Shown here in pieces: positions 9,128 through 16,287 of a stretch of DNA of 64,000 bases. The position numbers were made by a program, and so were the translations under genes. How positions within the stretch are numbered: the stretch's first letter is position 1; every line of letters starts with the position of its first letter. This DNA comes from Ilumatobacteraceae bacterium. GTDB lineage: Bacteria; Actinomycetota; Acidimicrobiia; Acidimicrobiales; Iamiaceae. Under the pieces are notes generated by a model, which saw only the letters and a program-made list of their open reading frames with translations, was not told the origin of the DNA and did not search any database. Where the stretch lies: NCBI GenBank assembly GCA_025463265.1, contig JAOBWH010000165.1:1-64000 (forward strand), in the 5' to 3' direction.

Positions 9128-10051
9128 TCAGTAGTGCCAGGGGTAGGGGGACCAGTCGGGGTCGCGCTTCTCCAGGAACGAGTCCCGGCCCTCTGCGGCC
9201 TCATCGGTGCCGTAGGCGAGGCGGGTGGCCTCGCCGGCGAACACCTGCTGGCCGACCAGGCCGTCGTCGATCAGGTTGAAGCTGAACTTGAGCATGCGCT
9301 GGGCGGTGGGGCTCTTGCCCATGATCTTGCGCGCCCACTCCAGGCCTTCCGCCTCGAGGTCGGCGTGGTCGACGACCCGGTTGACCATCCCCATCCGGTG
9401 CGCGTCCTCGGCGGTGTAGGTGTCGCCGAGGAAGAAGATCTCCCGGGCGAACTTCTGACCCACCTGCCGGGCGAGGTACGCCGACCCGAAGCCGCCATCG
9501 AAGCTGGCCACGTCGGCGTCGGTCTGGCGGAAGCGGGCATGCTCGCGGCTGGCGAGCGTGAGGTCGGCCACCACGTGGAGGCTGTGCCCACCGCCTGCGG
9601 CCCAGCCGTTGACTAGGCAGATCACGATCTTGGGCATGGTGCGGATGAGGCGCTGCACCTCGAGGATGTGCAGGCGTCCGGAGCGGGCGGGGTCGATGGT
9701 CTCGGACGTGTCGCCCTCGGCGTAGCGGTAGCCGTCGCGGCCCCGGATGCGCTGGTCGCCGCCGGAGCAGAACGCCCAGCCGCCGTCCTTCGGAGAGGGT
9801 CCGTTGCCGGTGAGCAGGACGCAGCCGACGTCGGAGGACTGGCGAGCGTGGTCGAGCACGCGGTACAGCTCGTCGACCGTGGCGGGCCGGAACGCGTTGC
9901 GGATCTCCGGCCGGTCGAACGCCACCCGGACGCAGCCCACGTCGACGGCCCGGTGGTAGGTGATGTCTCGGAGGTCGTCGAAGCCGGGGACGGGGGCCCA
10001 GGCCGACGGATCGAAGGTCTCCGAGATGCCGGGGACGGCGGTGCCGCTCAC
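9128..10051 (-). CDS. menB: 1,4-dihydroxy-2-naphthoyl-CoA synthase
   Basis: A crotonase-fold protein of 307 residues that matches MenB, which closes the second ring of the naphthoquinone in menaquinone synthesis, converting o-succinylbenzoyl-CoA to DHNA-CoA. Diagnostic features are FCSGGDQRIRG, the oxyanion segment NGWAAGGGHSLHVVADL, and the C-terminus YPWHY typical of MenB rather than of generic enoyl-CoA hydratases. The start is GTG 10051. It follows a DoxX-like gene with only 4 bases between, so the two are likely co-transcribed. Other men genes are not in the window. Menaquinone as main respiratory quinone fits an actinobacterium. Confidence 0.9.
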   Translation of the reverse strand: MSGTAVPGISETFDPSAWAPVPGFDDLRDITYHRAVDVGCVRVAFDRPEIRNAFRPATVDELYRVLDHARQSSDVGCVLLTGNGPSPKDGGWAFCSGGDQRIRGRDGYRYAEGDTSETIDPARSGRLHILEVQRLIRTMPKIVICLVNGWAAGGGHSLHVVADLTLASREHARFRQTDADVASFDGGFGSAYLARQVGQKFAREIFFLGDTYTAEDAHRMGMVNRVVDHADLEAEGLEWARKIMGKSPTAQRMLKFSFNLIDDGLVGQQVFAGEATRLAYGTDEAAEGRDSFLEKRDPDWSPYPWHY

Positions 10052-10055
10052 CGCG

Positions 10056-10466
10056 TCACCCCTCGCCCTTGGCGAGGCGGATCCCCGAGGCGATCATCGG
10101 GAACTGCATCGGCAGGCGCAGCCAGGCGGCGATGGCCGCCGGGTTGGTGGGCCTGCCGGCCTGGATCGCCATGTTGATGTTGGCCGGGTAGACGCCGATG
10201 AAGGTGGCCGTGGCGAGCGCGCCGCCGGCCTTCTGCTTCTGAACGTCGCTGGAGAGCAGCAGGGCACCGGCGGCCCCTTCGGCCGCACCGGCTGCGAGGT
10301 TCCAGAACCGCGGTGCACCCAGCGACCGCGGGATGATCTTGATGAACTGCTTGGGGACGAGCACGTGGAGCACGGCCATGAAGAGAAGGCCGCCGCCGAC
10401 GCGGAGTCGGAGCTTGCGGTAGCCGGGCGACTCCACGGGAGCCGGTGTGGTGGTGGGTGCGGTCAC
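10056..10466 (-). CDS. DoxX-like small integral membrane protein
   Basis: A 136-residue membrane protein with about four hydrophobic segments (GGGLLFMAVLHVLVPKQF, NLAAGAAEGAAGALLL, GGALATATFIGVYPANINMA, MQFPMIASGI) and the DoxX-family PANINMA and RLPMQFPM signatures. The family is often found beside quinone or redox enzymes but has no firm biochemical role. GTG 10466 lies 7 bases after a TAGCCT box on this strand (10479-10474), which fits a leaderless transcript. It precedes menB by 4 bases. Confidence 0.75.
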   Translation of the reverse strand: MTAPTTTPAPVESPGYRKLRLRVGGGLLFMAVLHVLVPKQFIKIIPRSLGAPRFWNLAAGAAEGAAGALLLSSDVQKQKAGGALATATFIGVYPANINMAIQAGRPTNPAAIAAWLRLPMQFPMIASGIRLAKGEG

Positions 10467-10473
10467 GGCGGCG

Positions 10474-10479
10474 AGGCTA
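10474..10479 (-). promoter_or_regulatory. -10 box for the doxX-menB transcript (leaderless)
   Basis: TAGCCT on the minus strand lies 7 bases before the GTG at 10466, placing the transcription start at or next to the start codon. No good -35 hexamer is seen. Confidence 0.5.
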
Positions 10480-10502
10480 CCGATCGCCCCACCCCCGCGT
10501 GA

Positions 10503-10519
10503 CCTGACGCTGTGTCAGG
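10503..10519. promoter_or_regulatory. Palindromic operator in the doxX/NTF2 divergent promoter region
   Basis: CCTGAC-N5-GTCAGG is a perfect inverted repeat with 6-bp arms, the TGAC-N5-GTCA form typical of TetR-family binding sites. It lies between the divergent starts at 10466 and 10528 and overlaps the candidate -10 of the rightward gene (CAGGAT, 10516-10521). The regulator is not identified. Confidence 0.5.
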
Positions 10520-10527
10520 ATCGGCCC

Positions 10528-10989
10528 ATGGACGCTGCTGATCTGGTCACCTACCGGGAGCTCGAGGAGCTCAAGTACCGCTACACGCGGGCGCTCGACC
10601 ACAAGGACTGGGACCTGTTCGCGTCCTGCTTCACACCCACCGCCACCGCCACCTACGGCGAGCGGCTCGACTTCACCGGCCCCGATGAGATCGTGGCCTT
10701 CATGCGCGAGAACCTCGGCACCAACATGATCACCCTGCACCAGGTGCACCACCCGGAGTTCACCGTCGACGGTGACACGGCGACCGGCACCTGGAGCCTG
10801 ATGGACCGCGTGATCATGACCGAGTACCGGTTCCTGCTCGACGGCGCCTCCACCTACCAGGACCGCTACGAGCGGGGCGCCGACGGGGTGTGGCGCATCG
10901 CCCACACCGGCTACGAGCGCATCTACGAGCAGATGGTCTCGTTCGACGACGTCCCGAGCTTCCACCTCACCGCCAACAAGTTCGCGTGA
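10528..10989 (+). CDS. NTF2-like (SnoaL-type) protein
   Basis: A 153-residue cytoplasmic protein with the cone-shaped NTF2-like fold: an N-terminal helix YRELEELKYRYTRALDHKDWDLFASCF followed by strands with HQVHHPEFTVDGDTATGTWSL and a late WRIAHTGYERIYEQM. The family includes SnoaL-like cyclases, isomerases and non-enzymatic ligand binders, so function is not fixed by sequence. The ATG at 10528 is 6 bases after CAGGAT, consistent with a leaderless or very short-leader mRNA under the palindrome at 10503-10519. It overlaps the next lipoprotein gene by 4 bases. Confidence 0.8.
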   Translation: MDAADLVTYRELEELKYRYTRALDHKDWDLFASCFTPTATATYGERLDFTGPDEIVAFMRENLGTNMITLHQVHHPEFTVDGDTATGTWSLMDRVIMTEYRFLLDGASTYQDRYERGADGVWRIAHTGYERIYEQMVSFDDVPSFHLTANKFA

Positions 10990-11510
10990 TCCGACGCGCA
11001 CTTCCGGCGCTGGCCGCACTGGTCGCGCTGGGCCTTGCGCTCGCCGTGACCGGGTGCAGCTCCGGTGACGACGCCGGCGGATCGACCACCACGGCCATGC
11101 CGGCGAGCACGACGACCACCCGGCCGGAGATCACCGACGAGGAGATCATCGACAACATCAACGAAGACCTCCGCCCATCGCTCGACGGGGCGTTCGAGCC
11201 GAAGGCCGTCGACTGCATCATCAGCGTCCTCGAGGACGGAGGGATCGGCGAGCTGGACGCCGACGAGGTCGTCCCGGAGTACGAAGCGCGCTGCGGTGTC
11301 ACGGCGACGAAGGTGACCGGCGTGATCACCGGCGCCGCGCTCGTGGAGCAGGGCGCCACCCCCGAGCAGGGGCTCTGCATCGCCGATGCCATCGCCAAGC
11401 TCACCTACGACCAGGTCGCTGCGTTCGGCGAGACCGAGACGAACGCGCTCTACGCGTCCTGCGACATCGACGTCGATGCGCTCGCCAGCCCGGTGGCGCC
11501 CGGCGGCTGA
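10986..11510 (+). CDS. Small lipoprotein of unknown function
   Basis: A 174-residue predicted lipoprotein: VIRRALPALAALVALGLALAVTGC is a lipoprotein signal, followed by a Ser/Thr-rich linker (STTTAMPASTTTTRP). The mature region, DEEIIDNINEDLRPSLDGAF onward, is acidic and has four cysteines at regular spacing (DCIISV, ARCGV, GLCIAD, ASCDID). No family recognised. It starts at GTG 10986 overlapping the stop of the NTF2-like gene (GTGA), so the two are probably coupled. Its 3' end overlaps the end of the convergent repair gene by 61 bases. Confidence 0.75.
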   Translation: MIRRALPALAALVALGLALAVTGCSSGDDAGGSTTTAMPASTTTTRPEITDEEIIDNINEDLRPSLDGAFEPKAVDCIISVLEDGGIGELDADEVVPEYEARCGVTATKVTGVITGAALVEQGATPEQGLCIADAIAKLTYDQVAAFGETETNALYASCDIDVDALASPVAPGG

Positions 11511-13021
11511 GGGGCGCTCGCCGGCCAGAGGTGGTGGAGCGCGTACGAGCGCCACGGTCGCCAGCGCTCGGCCAGAGCGGCGGCGTGCTTCGGCTCGGTC
11601 GGGCCGGCCAGGTTGCCGAGGCCGCGCAGGACGCCGAGGTCGGTGGGGAGGAAGACGTCCGGATCGCTCAGCGCCCGCATCGCGATGTAGGCGGTGGTCC
11701 ACGGACCGATGCCCTTCACGGCCAGCAGCCGCTGCTCGACCTCCTCTCGGTCGGAGCCGGGGTCGAGCACCACCGACGCGTCGGCGACCAGACCGCACGC
11801 CTCGGTCAGCGCCAGACCCCGGGCGCGGGGCATGGAGAACGAGGTCGGGTCGGCAGCGGCCAGCGTGGCGGCGGCGGGGAAGGCCCGTTCGAGGCGGTCC
11901 CCCGCCGAAGAGGCGGCTCGCAGCACGGGAGGCAGGTCTTCGCCGAGGGCGGTGGCGACCCGGCCGGCCACCGTCCGGGCTCCGGCGACCGACACCTGCT
12001 GGCCGATCACGGCGCGGACCAGAAGCTCCGTCCCGTCCGCCGCGCCCGGCGACCGGCGGCCGGGCACGCTGACGACGAGCGGGCGGAGCACCGGATCGGC
12101 GCCCAGGGCGGCGTCGACGGCCTCCGGATCGGCGTCGAGGTCGAGGAGCCGCCGACAGCGGGCCACGGCTGGCCCCAGGTCGCGGAGGTCGGCGAGCAGC
12201 AGGTCGGCGGTGACGTGGTCGGGCTGGGCGCGCAGCGTGACGATCGCCATGCCGGTGGGGAGGCGCAGCACGCGGTGGTAGGTGCCGTCGGGATCGACCG
12301 CCTCCACCCCCGGGATCGCCCTCGCGGCCAGGAACCCCACCACCTCGTCGCCGGCGAACGGGGTCCGGGTCGCCAGGCGCAGCGAGATGGGGGTGGGGCC
12401 GGCGCCGTCGTGGCGCACGTGGGCGCCCGACCGCCCCCGCTTGATCGACGTGGTCCGATCGGAGCGCAGCACGGTGGGACTGGCACCGAAGAACTCGCGG
12501 ACCGTGTCGTTGAACTGGCGGATGCTCGCGAACCCCGCGGCGAACGCGATCTCGGTGAACGGCAGCTCGGTCGTCTCGATCAGGACGCGGGCGGTCTGGG
12601 CGCGGCGGGAGCGGGCGAGCGGCAGGGGAGCGGCGCCCAGCTCCTGGACCAGCACCCGGTGCAGGTGGCGCTCGCTCACCGCGAGGCGTCGGGCGACACC
12701 GCCGACCCCCTCCCGGTCCACCAGCCCGTCGTCGATCAGCCGCATCGCCCGTGACGCCAGATCGCCGCGCACGTTCCACTCCGGGCTCCCCGGGGCCGTG
12801 TCCGGCCGGCACCGTCGGCAGGCCCGGAACCCGGCGCCCTGGGCGGCGGCGGCGGTGGGGTAGAAGCGGACGTTCCGGCGGCGCGGGGTGGTGGCCGGGC
12901 AGCTCGGCCGACAGAAGATGCCCGTGGTGGTCACCCCGACGAAGAACCAGCCGTCGAACCGGCGGTCCTTGCTCCGGATGGCGGCGTAGCAGCCTGCGTC
13001 GTCGATGATCACGACGGCCAT
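11450..13021 (-). CDS. Ada-like zinc/AraC regulator fused to an AlkA-type DNA glycosylase
   Basis: A 523-residue DNA alkylation-repair protein. Order of domains: Ada-type zinc module with Cys37, Cys41, Cys68 and Cys71 (FCRPSCPA and RACRRC); an AraC-type helix-turn-helix about residues 85-185 (VGGVARRLAVSERHLHRVL and FTEIAFAAGFASIRQFNDTV); an AlkA N-terminal domain; and a helix-hairpin-helix glycosylase domain with LAVKGIGPWTTAYIAMRAL and the catalytic-Asp motif PTDLGV. It removes alkylated bases such as 3-methyladenine, and the zinc module in Ada senses methyl phosphotriesters. There is no O6-methyltransferase domain (no PCHRV). ATG 13021 is chosen over an upstream TTG at 13042. Confidence 0.9.
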   Translation of the reverse strand: MAVVIIDDAGCYAAIRSKDRRFDGWFFVGVTTTGIFCRPSCPATTPRRRNVRFYPTAAAAQGAGFRACRRCRPDTAPGSPEWNVRGDLASRAMRLIDDGLVDREGVGGVARRLAVSERHLHRVLVQELGAAPLPLARSRRAQTARVLIETTELPFTEIAFAAGFASIRQFNDTVREFFGASPTVLRSDRTTSIKRGRSGAHVRHDGAGPTPISLRLATRTPFAGDEVVGFLAARAIPGVEAVDPDGTYHRVLRLPTGMAIVTLRAQPDHVTADLLLADLRDLGPAVARCRRLLDLDADPEAVDAALGADPVLRPLVVSVPGRRSPGAADGTELLVRAVIGQQVSVAGARTVAGRVATALGEDLPPVLRAASSAGDRLERAFPAAATLAAADPTSFSMPRARGLALTEACGLVADASVVLDPGSDREEVEQRLLAVKGIGPWTTAYIAMRALSDPDVFLPTDLGVLRGLGNLAGPTEPKHAAALAERWRPWRSYALHHLWPASAPQPPGATGLASASTSMSQDA

Positions 13022-13035
13022 CCTGGCGGTTGGAA

Positions 13036-13053
13036 CCCGCAACTACTAGCGGG
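13036..13053. promoter_or_regulatory. Inverted repeat upstream of the Ada-like/AlkA gene
   Basis: CCCGC-N8-GCGGG, a perfect 5-bp inverted repeat, lies 15 bases before the ATG at 13021. Minus-strand TAGTAG within its spacer could be the -10 box. It could be the site at which the encoded regulator controls its own gene, but this is inference. Confidence 0.3.
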
Positions 13054-13107
13054 AATCGGCCGGGCCAGTCGCCCAGGGTGGTCCCCTCGTCACCGGGTCG
13101 CGGCGCG

Positions 13108-13113
13108 TACCGT
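13108..13113 (+). promoter_or_regulatory. -10 box for the small protein gene at 13121 (leaderless)
   Basis: TACCGT ends 7 bases before GTG 13121, the spacing expected of a leaderless transcript. This favours the GTG at 13121 over the one at 13112, which lies inside the box. Confidence 0.45.
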
Positions 13114-13120
13114 GGGCCGG

Positions 13121-13339
13121 GTGATCGACGAGGAGCCCCGAACCGGCCCCGCCGACGTCTCCCGGTCCCTGACCGATGCCATGGAGCGCGCCGGCGTGCA
13201 CCCGGCCTACGTCTACGCGGTGCGGCGCTGCGGCTTCGTGTCCACCGAGGAGAACGCCCACACCCTCACCGCCGATCAGGTGGCGCGCTGGAACGCCGCC
13301 ATGGACGAGTGGTTCGCCGACCATCCCGACGAGGCCTGA
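13121..13339 (+). CDS. Small conserved-looking protein, unknown function
   Basis: A 72-residue soluble protein starting MIDEEPRTGPAD, with helices around SLTDAMERAGVHPAYVYAVRRCGF and TADQVARWNAAMDEWFADHP. It has no signal peptide or membrane segment. The run AGVHPAYVYAVRRCG looks like a small helix-turn-helix-type or protein-binding core, but I cannot assign a family. A frame of this composition (acidic, normal residue usage) and a leaderless-type -10 box support its being real. It is divergent from the repair gene and is followed by a GC hairpin and the helicase promoter. Confidence 0.65.
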   Translation: MIDEEPRTGPADVSRSLTDAMERAGVHPAYVYAVRRCGFVSTEENAHTLTADQVARWNAAMDEWFADHPDEA

Positions 13340-13343
13340 CCCC

Positions 13344-13358
13344 GGCCCGACCCGGGCC
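13344..13358 (+). terminator. Candidate GC hairpin terminator after the small protein gene
   Basis: GGCCCG-ACC-CGGGCC is a perfect 6-bp stem starting 5 bases after the stop codon. No T-run follows, so intrinsic termination is uncertain. Confidence 0.3.
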
Positions 13359-13406
13359 AGACCCCGTCTGACCGGGCCCGATGTGACGCCTGACCGCGCG
13401 ACGGGG

Positions 13407-13436
13407 TTCGAGCGGCTCCCCGCCACCCGGTAGGCT
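13407..13436 (+). promoter_or_regulatory. Candidate promoter of the DEAD-box helicase gene
   Basis: TTCGAG (13407-13412) and TAGGCT (13431-13436) are 18 bases apart. Transcription from here would give a leader of about 195 bases. Confidence 0.4.
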
Positions 13437-13639
13437 CACCAGGTCGATCAGTGCAGGCTCCGGCCGGCGCGATCGGACAGCGATCTCACAGGGGGCGCCG
13501 AGAGGCGAACCCAAGACCCACGTTCGGGTCCGTCGGCTCCGGCTGACAGGAGCGGGAGATGGCTGTCGACCTCGGCTCCGGCCGACGCCGTTCCTGCCAC
13601 ACCCGATCCGCCCACGTGGCGTCAAGGAGATCTGCCCCC
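13437..13639 (+). promoter_or_regulatory. Long 5' leader of the DEAD-box helicase gene
   Basis: The 300-base gap 13340-13639 holds no convincing gene. Its second part looks like a structured leader: GACCC-N6-GGGTC forms a hairpin, the nonamer CGGCTCCGG occurs twice, and a CGTCGG element can pair with a later CCGACG. Long leaders are known for cold-induced DEAD-box helicase mRNAs in other bacteria; that comparison is inference. Confidence 0.35.
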
Positions 13640-15541
13640 ATGTCCACCACCTTCGCCTCCCTCGGCGTCCCCGATGCCATCGCCACCGCGCTGTCGAACC
13701 GCGGCATCGACGAGGCCTTCCCCATCCAGGTCGCCACCATCCCGCCGGCGCTCGCCGGCCGCGACCTCTGCGGCAAGGCCCCCACCGGCTCCGGCAAGAC
13801 CATCGCCTTCGGCGTCCCCATGGTCGCCCGGGTCACCCGGTCCGCCCCCAAGAAGCCCCACGGCCTGGTGCTCGCCCCCACCCGTGAGCTCGCCATCCAG
13901 GTCGCCGAGGAGCTCGAGAACCTGAACAGCGGGCTGCGGATCCTCGCCGTGTACGGCGGCGCCGGGATCGAGCCCCAGATCAAGAAGCTGCGGGCCGGCA
14001 TCGACATCGTGGTCGCCACGCCGGGCCGCCTCATCGACCTCCTCGACCGCAACTGCTGCGACCTCCGGTCCGTCACCTTCGCCGTGGTCGACGAGGCCGA
14101 TCGGATGGCGGACATGGGCTTCCTGCCCGACGTCAAGCGCATCCTCGACGACACGCGCGACGACCGCCAGACCGTGCTGTTCAGCGCCACGCTCGACGGC
14201 GCGATCGACTCCCTCGTGAAGCGGTACCAGAAGAACCCGGTGATCCACGAGGTCGAAGACGAAGAGACCGGCGACGTCGTCCACCACTTCTGGCTGTGCG
14301 AGCGCCCCGAGCGCGTCGCCGTGCTCGCCCAGATCGTCGACCGCCTCGGCCCCACCATCGTGTTCAGCCGGACCAAGCACGGCTCGGACCGCATCGCCAA
14401 GCAGCTCGGCAACGCCGGCATCAAGGCCGCCGCCATCCACGGCAACCGGAGCCAGGCCCAGCGCGAGCGGGCGCTCGAGGCGTTCCACCGCGGCGACGTC
14501 CAAGCCCTCGTGGCCACCGATGTGGCCGCTCGCGGCATCCACGTCGACGGCGTCATGGGCGTGGTCCACTTCGATCTCCCCGCCGATCACAAGGACTACA
14601 TCCACCGCTCCGGCCGCACCGGCCGCGCCGGGATGACCGGCACGGTCGTGACGCTCATCGACAAGAGCCAGCGCAAGGACGCCGTCAAGATCAAGAAGGG
14701 CGCCGGGGTCGACGTCGAGATCGGCGAGCCGGACGTCGCCTCGCTGCCCGAAGGCCCTCAGCAGGCCTTCCGGCCCAAGTCCGGCCGCAACAAGGCCCTG
14801 GTCAAGGACCTGACCCCGCCCGTCCCCGCCAACAGTCCATCGCGGTCGAAGGCCAAGGCGCGCACCAGCGCCGATCGCCAGCGCGACTGGGACGAGCCCA
14901 AGCCCCGTGGCGGACGGCCAAGCAGCTCGCGCTCGGGCACCCCGCGCCCGGACCGGTCATCGGCCACCGACCGCTCGGGTTCGTCGGACCGCACCCCGGC
15001 GCGCTCGACCAACCGTCACGAGGACCAGAGCCGCAGCGGGGCCCGCCCGTCGGACCTCAGCCGCCCGTCTCGTGGGGCGTCCCGCCCCGGTCGCAGCGAA
15101 CGCCAGGACCGGGCCGACCACGGTTCGCCCCGCTCGTCGCGCCCGGAGGACCGCTCGGAGCGCTCCGAGCGCCAGGCCCGCTGGGACGGCGAGGAGCGCG
15201 CCACCAAGTCCAGCCGCGAGAACCGCGCCGACCGTCGCACCCGCCAGTTCACCGATGAGGAGCGCAGCCTCCGGGCCGAGGTGAACGAGCGCGAGGAGGA
15301 GCGTCGCTCCAAGCAGCGTGCCACCGACCGCGCCAGCCACCGCGCGCAGGGGAGCCCGTCGAGCGATCAGACCCTGCCGGGCGACGTCGCCGGCGGCGCG
15401 AAGGTCCGGCCGTCCGGTGCGTCTCGCCGCAAGGCCAAGCGCGAGGTCCTCGTCGCCAACGGCGAGGCCCCGGCCCGCACGAAGAAGAAGCGGAGCGGCA
15501 AGGCCCGTCCGCCGGCCGCGGCCAAGAACCGGGCCCGCTGA
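13640..15541 (+). CDS. DEAD-box ATP-dependent RNA helicase
   Basis: A 633-residue RNA helicase. All core motifs are present: the Q-motif region FPIQ, motif I APTGSGKT, Ia PTRELAIQ, II VVDEADRMADMGF, III SAT, then VFSRTKHG, V ATDVAARGIHV and VI HRSGRTGRAG. The core ends near residue 400; the remaining 230 residues are a disordered tail rich in Arg, Ser, Asp and Lys (for example RSDRTPARSTNRHEDQ-like stretches and a final KKKRSGKARPP), probably for RNA binding. It likely unwinds structured RNA in ribosome assembly or at low temperature, as RhlE/CsdA-type enzymes do. ATG 13640 has AAGGAG at 13624-13629; an ATG at 13559 is in frame but lacks that support and encodes an unlikely N-terminus. Confidence 0.93.
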   Translation: MSTTFASLGVPDAIATALSNRGIDEAFPIQVATIPPALAGRDLCGKAPTGSGKTIAFGVPMVARVTRSAPKKPHGLVLAPTRELAIQVAEELENLNSGLRILAVYGGAGIEPQIKKLRAGIDIVVATPGRLIDLLDRNCCDLRSVTFAVVDEADRMADMGFLPDVKRILDDTRDDRQTVLFSATLDGAIDSLVKRYQKNPVIHEVEDEETGDVVHHFWLCERPERVAVLAQIVDRLGPTIVFSRTKHGSDRIAKQLGNAGIKAAAIHGNRSQAQRERALEAFHRGDVQALVATDVAARGIHVDGVMGVVHFDLPADHKDYIHRSGRTGRAGMTGTVVTLIDKSQRKDAVKIKKGAGVDVEIGEPDVASLPEGPQQAFRPKSGRNKALVKDLTPPVPANSPSRSKAKARTSADRQRDWDEPKPRGGRPSSSRSGTPRPDRSSATDRSGSSDRTPARSTNRHEDQSRSGARPSDLSRPSRGASRPGRSERQDRADHGSPRSSRPEDRSERSERQARWDGEERATKSSRENRADRRTRQFTDEERSLRAEVNEREEERRSKQRATDRASHRAQGSPSSDQTLPGDVAGGAKVRPSGASRRKAKREVLVANGEAPARTKKKRSGKARPPAAAKNRAR

Positions 15542-15614
15542 ACCCAGGAGTCGAGTCGCGCCGCCCTCGTCCCGGGGGTGGCGCCGTTGCGTCCACGGGG
15601 GGTGACGGCGTGCA

Positions 15615-15652
15615 TACATCGGATGGTCGACATTTGTAGGCCGACCGATGTA
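15615..15652. promoter_or_regulatory. 38-bp inverted-repeat operator over the tetR-P450 operon promoter
   Basis: Two 18-base half-sites, TACATCGGATGGTCGACA and the reverse complement TACATCGGTCGGCCTACA, match at 14 of 18 positions and flank a 2-base centre at 15633-15634. The right edge overlaps the candidate -10 TAAGTT (15651-15656). The layout is that of a TetR-family autoregulatory site. Confidence 0.65.
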
Positions 15653-15656
15653 AGTT
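15651..15656 (+). promoter_or_regulatory. -10 box of the tetR-P450 operon (leaderless)
   Basis: TAAGTT ends 7 bases before the ATG at 15664, so the transcript is likely leaderless. It shares bases 15651-15652 with the operator. Confidence 0.45.
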
Positions 15657-15663
15657 GCGCTGC

Positions 15664-16287
15664 ATGGGGAGAACGCAGGAGGAACGACGCGCCGAGACGC
15701 GCGCCCTGCTGTTGAACGCTGCTGCCGAGCTGTTCGCCCAGCGGGGGTTCCACGCCACCTCGGCTGAGGCGGTGGCCACCGCTGCGGATCGCACCACCGG
15801 AGCCCTCTACAACCACTTCGGCGGCAAGGAAGGCCTGCTCGTCGGCCTGCTGGAGCAGTGGATCGAGCAGACGATCGTCGACATCGGGGCGTCGCTCCAG
15901 GGCGAGCACGATCTCGACGGCCGCCTCGGGGCCCTGTGGGACGGTGTGGTCCGGCGCGACAGCGAGAGCGGCGACGCCTGGCTGCTGCTCGAGTTCGAGC
16001 TCTGGCTGCACGCGGTGCGCGACCCGGAGATGGGCGTCGTCGGCGCCGAACGGTTCCAGGTGATGCGCCGCGGTCTCGCAGGCGGGCTCGAAGACTGGTC
16101 CCGGGAGTTCGGCTTCGACCTCCCGGCACCGTCGGACGAGCTGGCCGCCCAGGTCATCGCCCTGCTGCTCGGCGCCGCGTTCCAGTACCGCCTCGATCCC
16201 GCTGCGTTCCCGCAGCCGGTCGTCGTCTCCGGCCTGCGCCGGGTCCTCGGCCTGCCCGCACCCATCACCACAGGAGCCACCCGATGA
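15664..16287 (+). CDS. TetR-family transcriptional regulator
   Basis: A 207-residue TetR-type repressor. The N-terminal helix-turn-helix reads AAELFAQRGFHATSAEAVATAADRTTGALYNHFGGKEGLL, shown here only to mark residues about 17-55, followed by an all-helical ligand domain (WLLLEFELWLHAVRDPEMG). It probably represses its own operon from the 38-bp palindrome directly upstream and is released by a substrate-like ligand, perhaps an acyl-CoA or sterol derivative (inference). ATG 15664 (MGRTQEER) is preferred to the TTG three codons earlier because of the leaderless spacing. It overlaps the P450 gene by 4 bases (ATGA). Confidence 0.92.
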   Translation: MGRTQEERRAETRALLLNAAAELFAQRGFHATSAEAVATAADRTTGALYNHFGGKEGLLVGLLEQWIEQTIVDIGASLQGEHDLDGRLGALWDGVVRRDSESGDAWLLLEFELWLHAVRDPEMGVVGAERFQVMRRGLAGGLEDWSREFGFDLPAPSDELAAQVIALLLGAAFQYRLDPAAFPQPVVVSGLRRVLGLPAPITTGATR

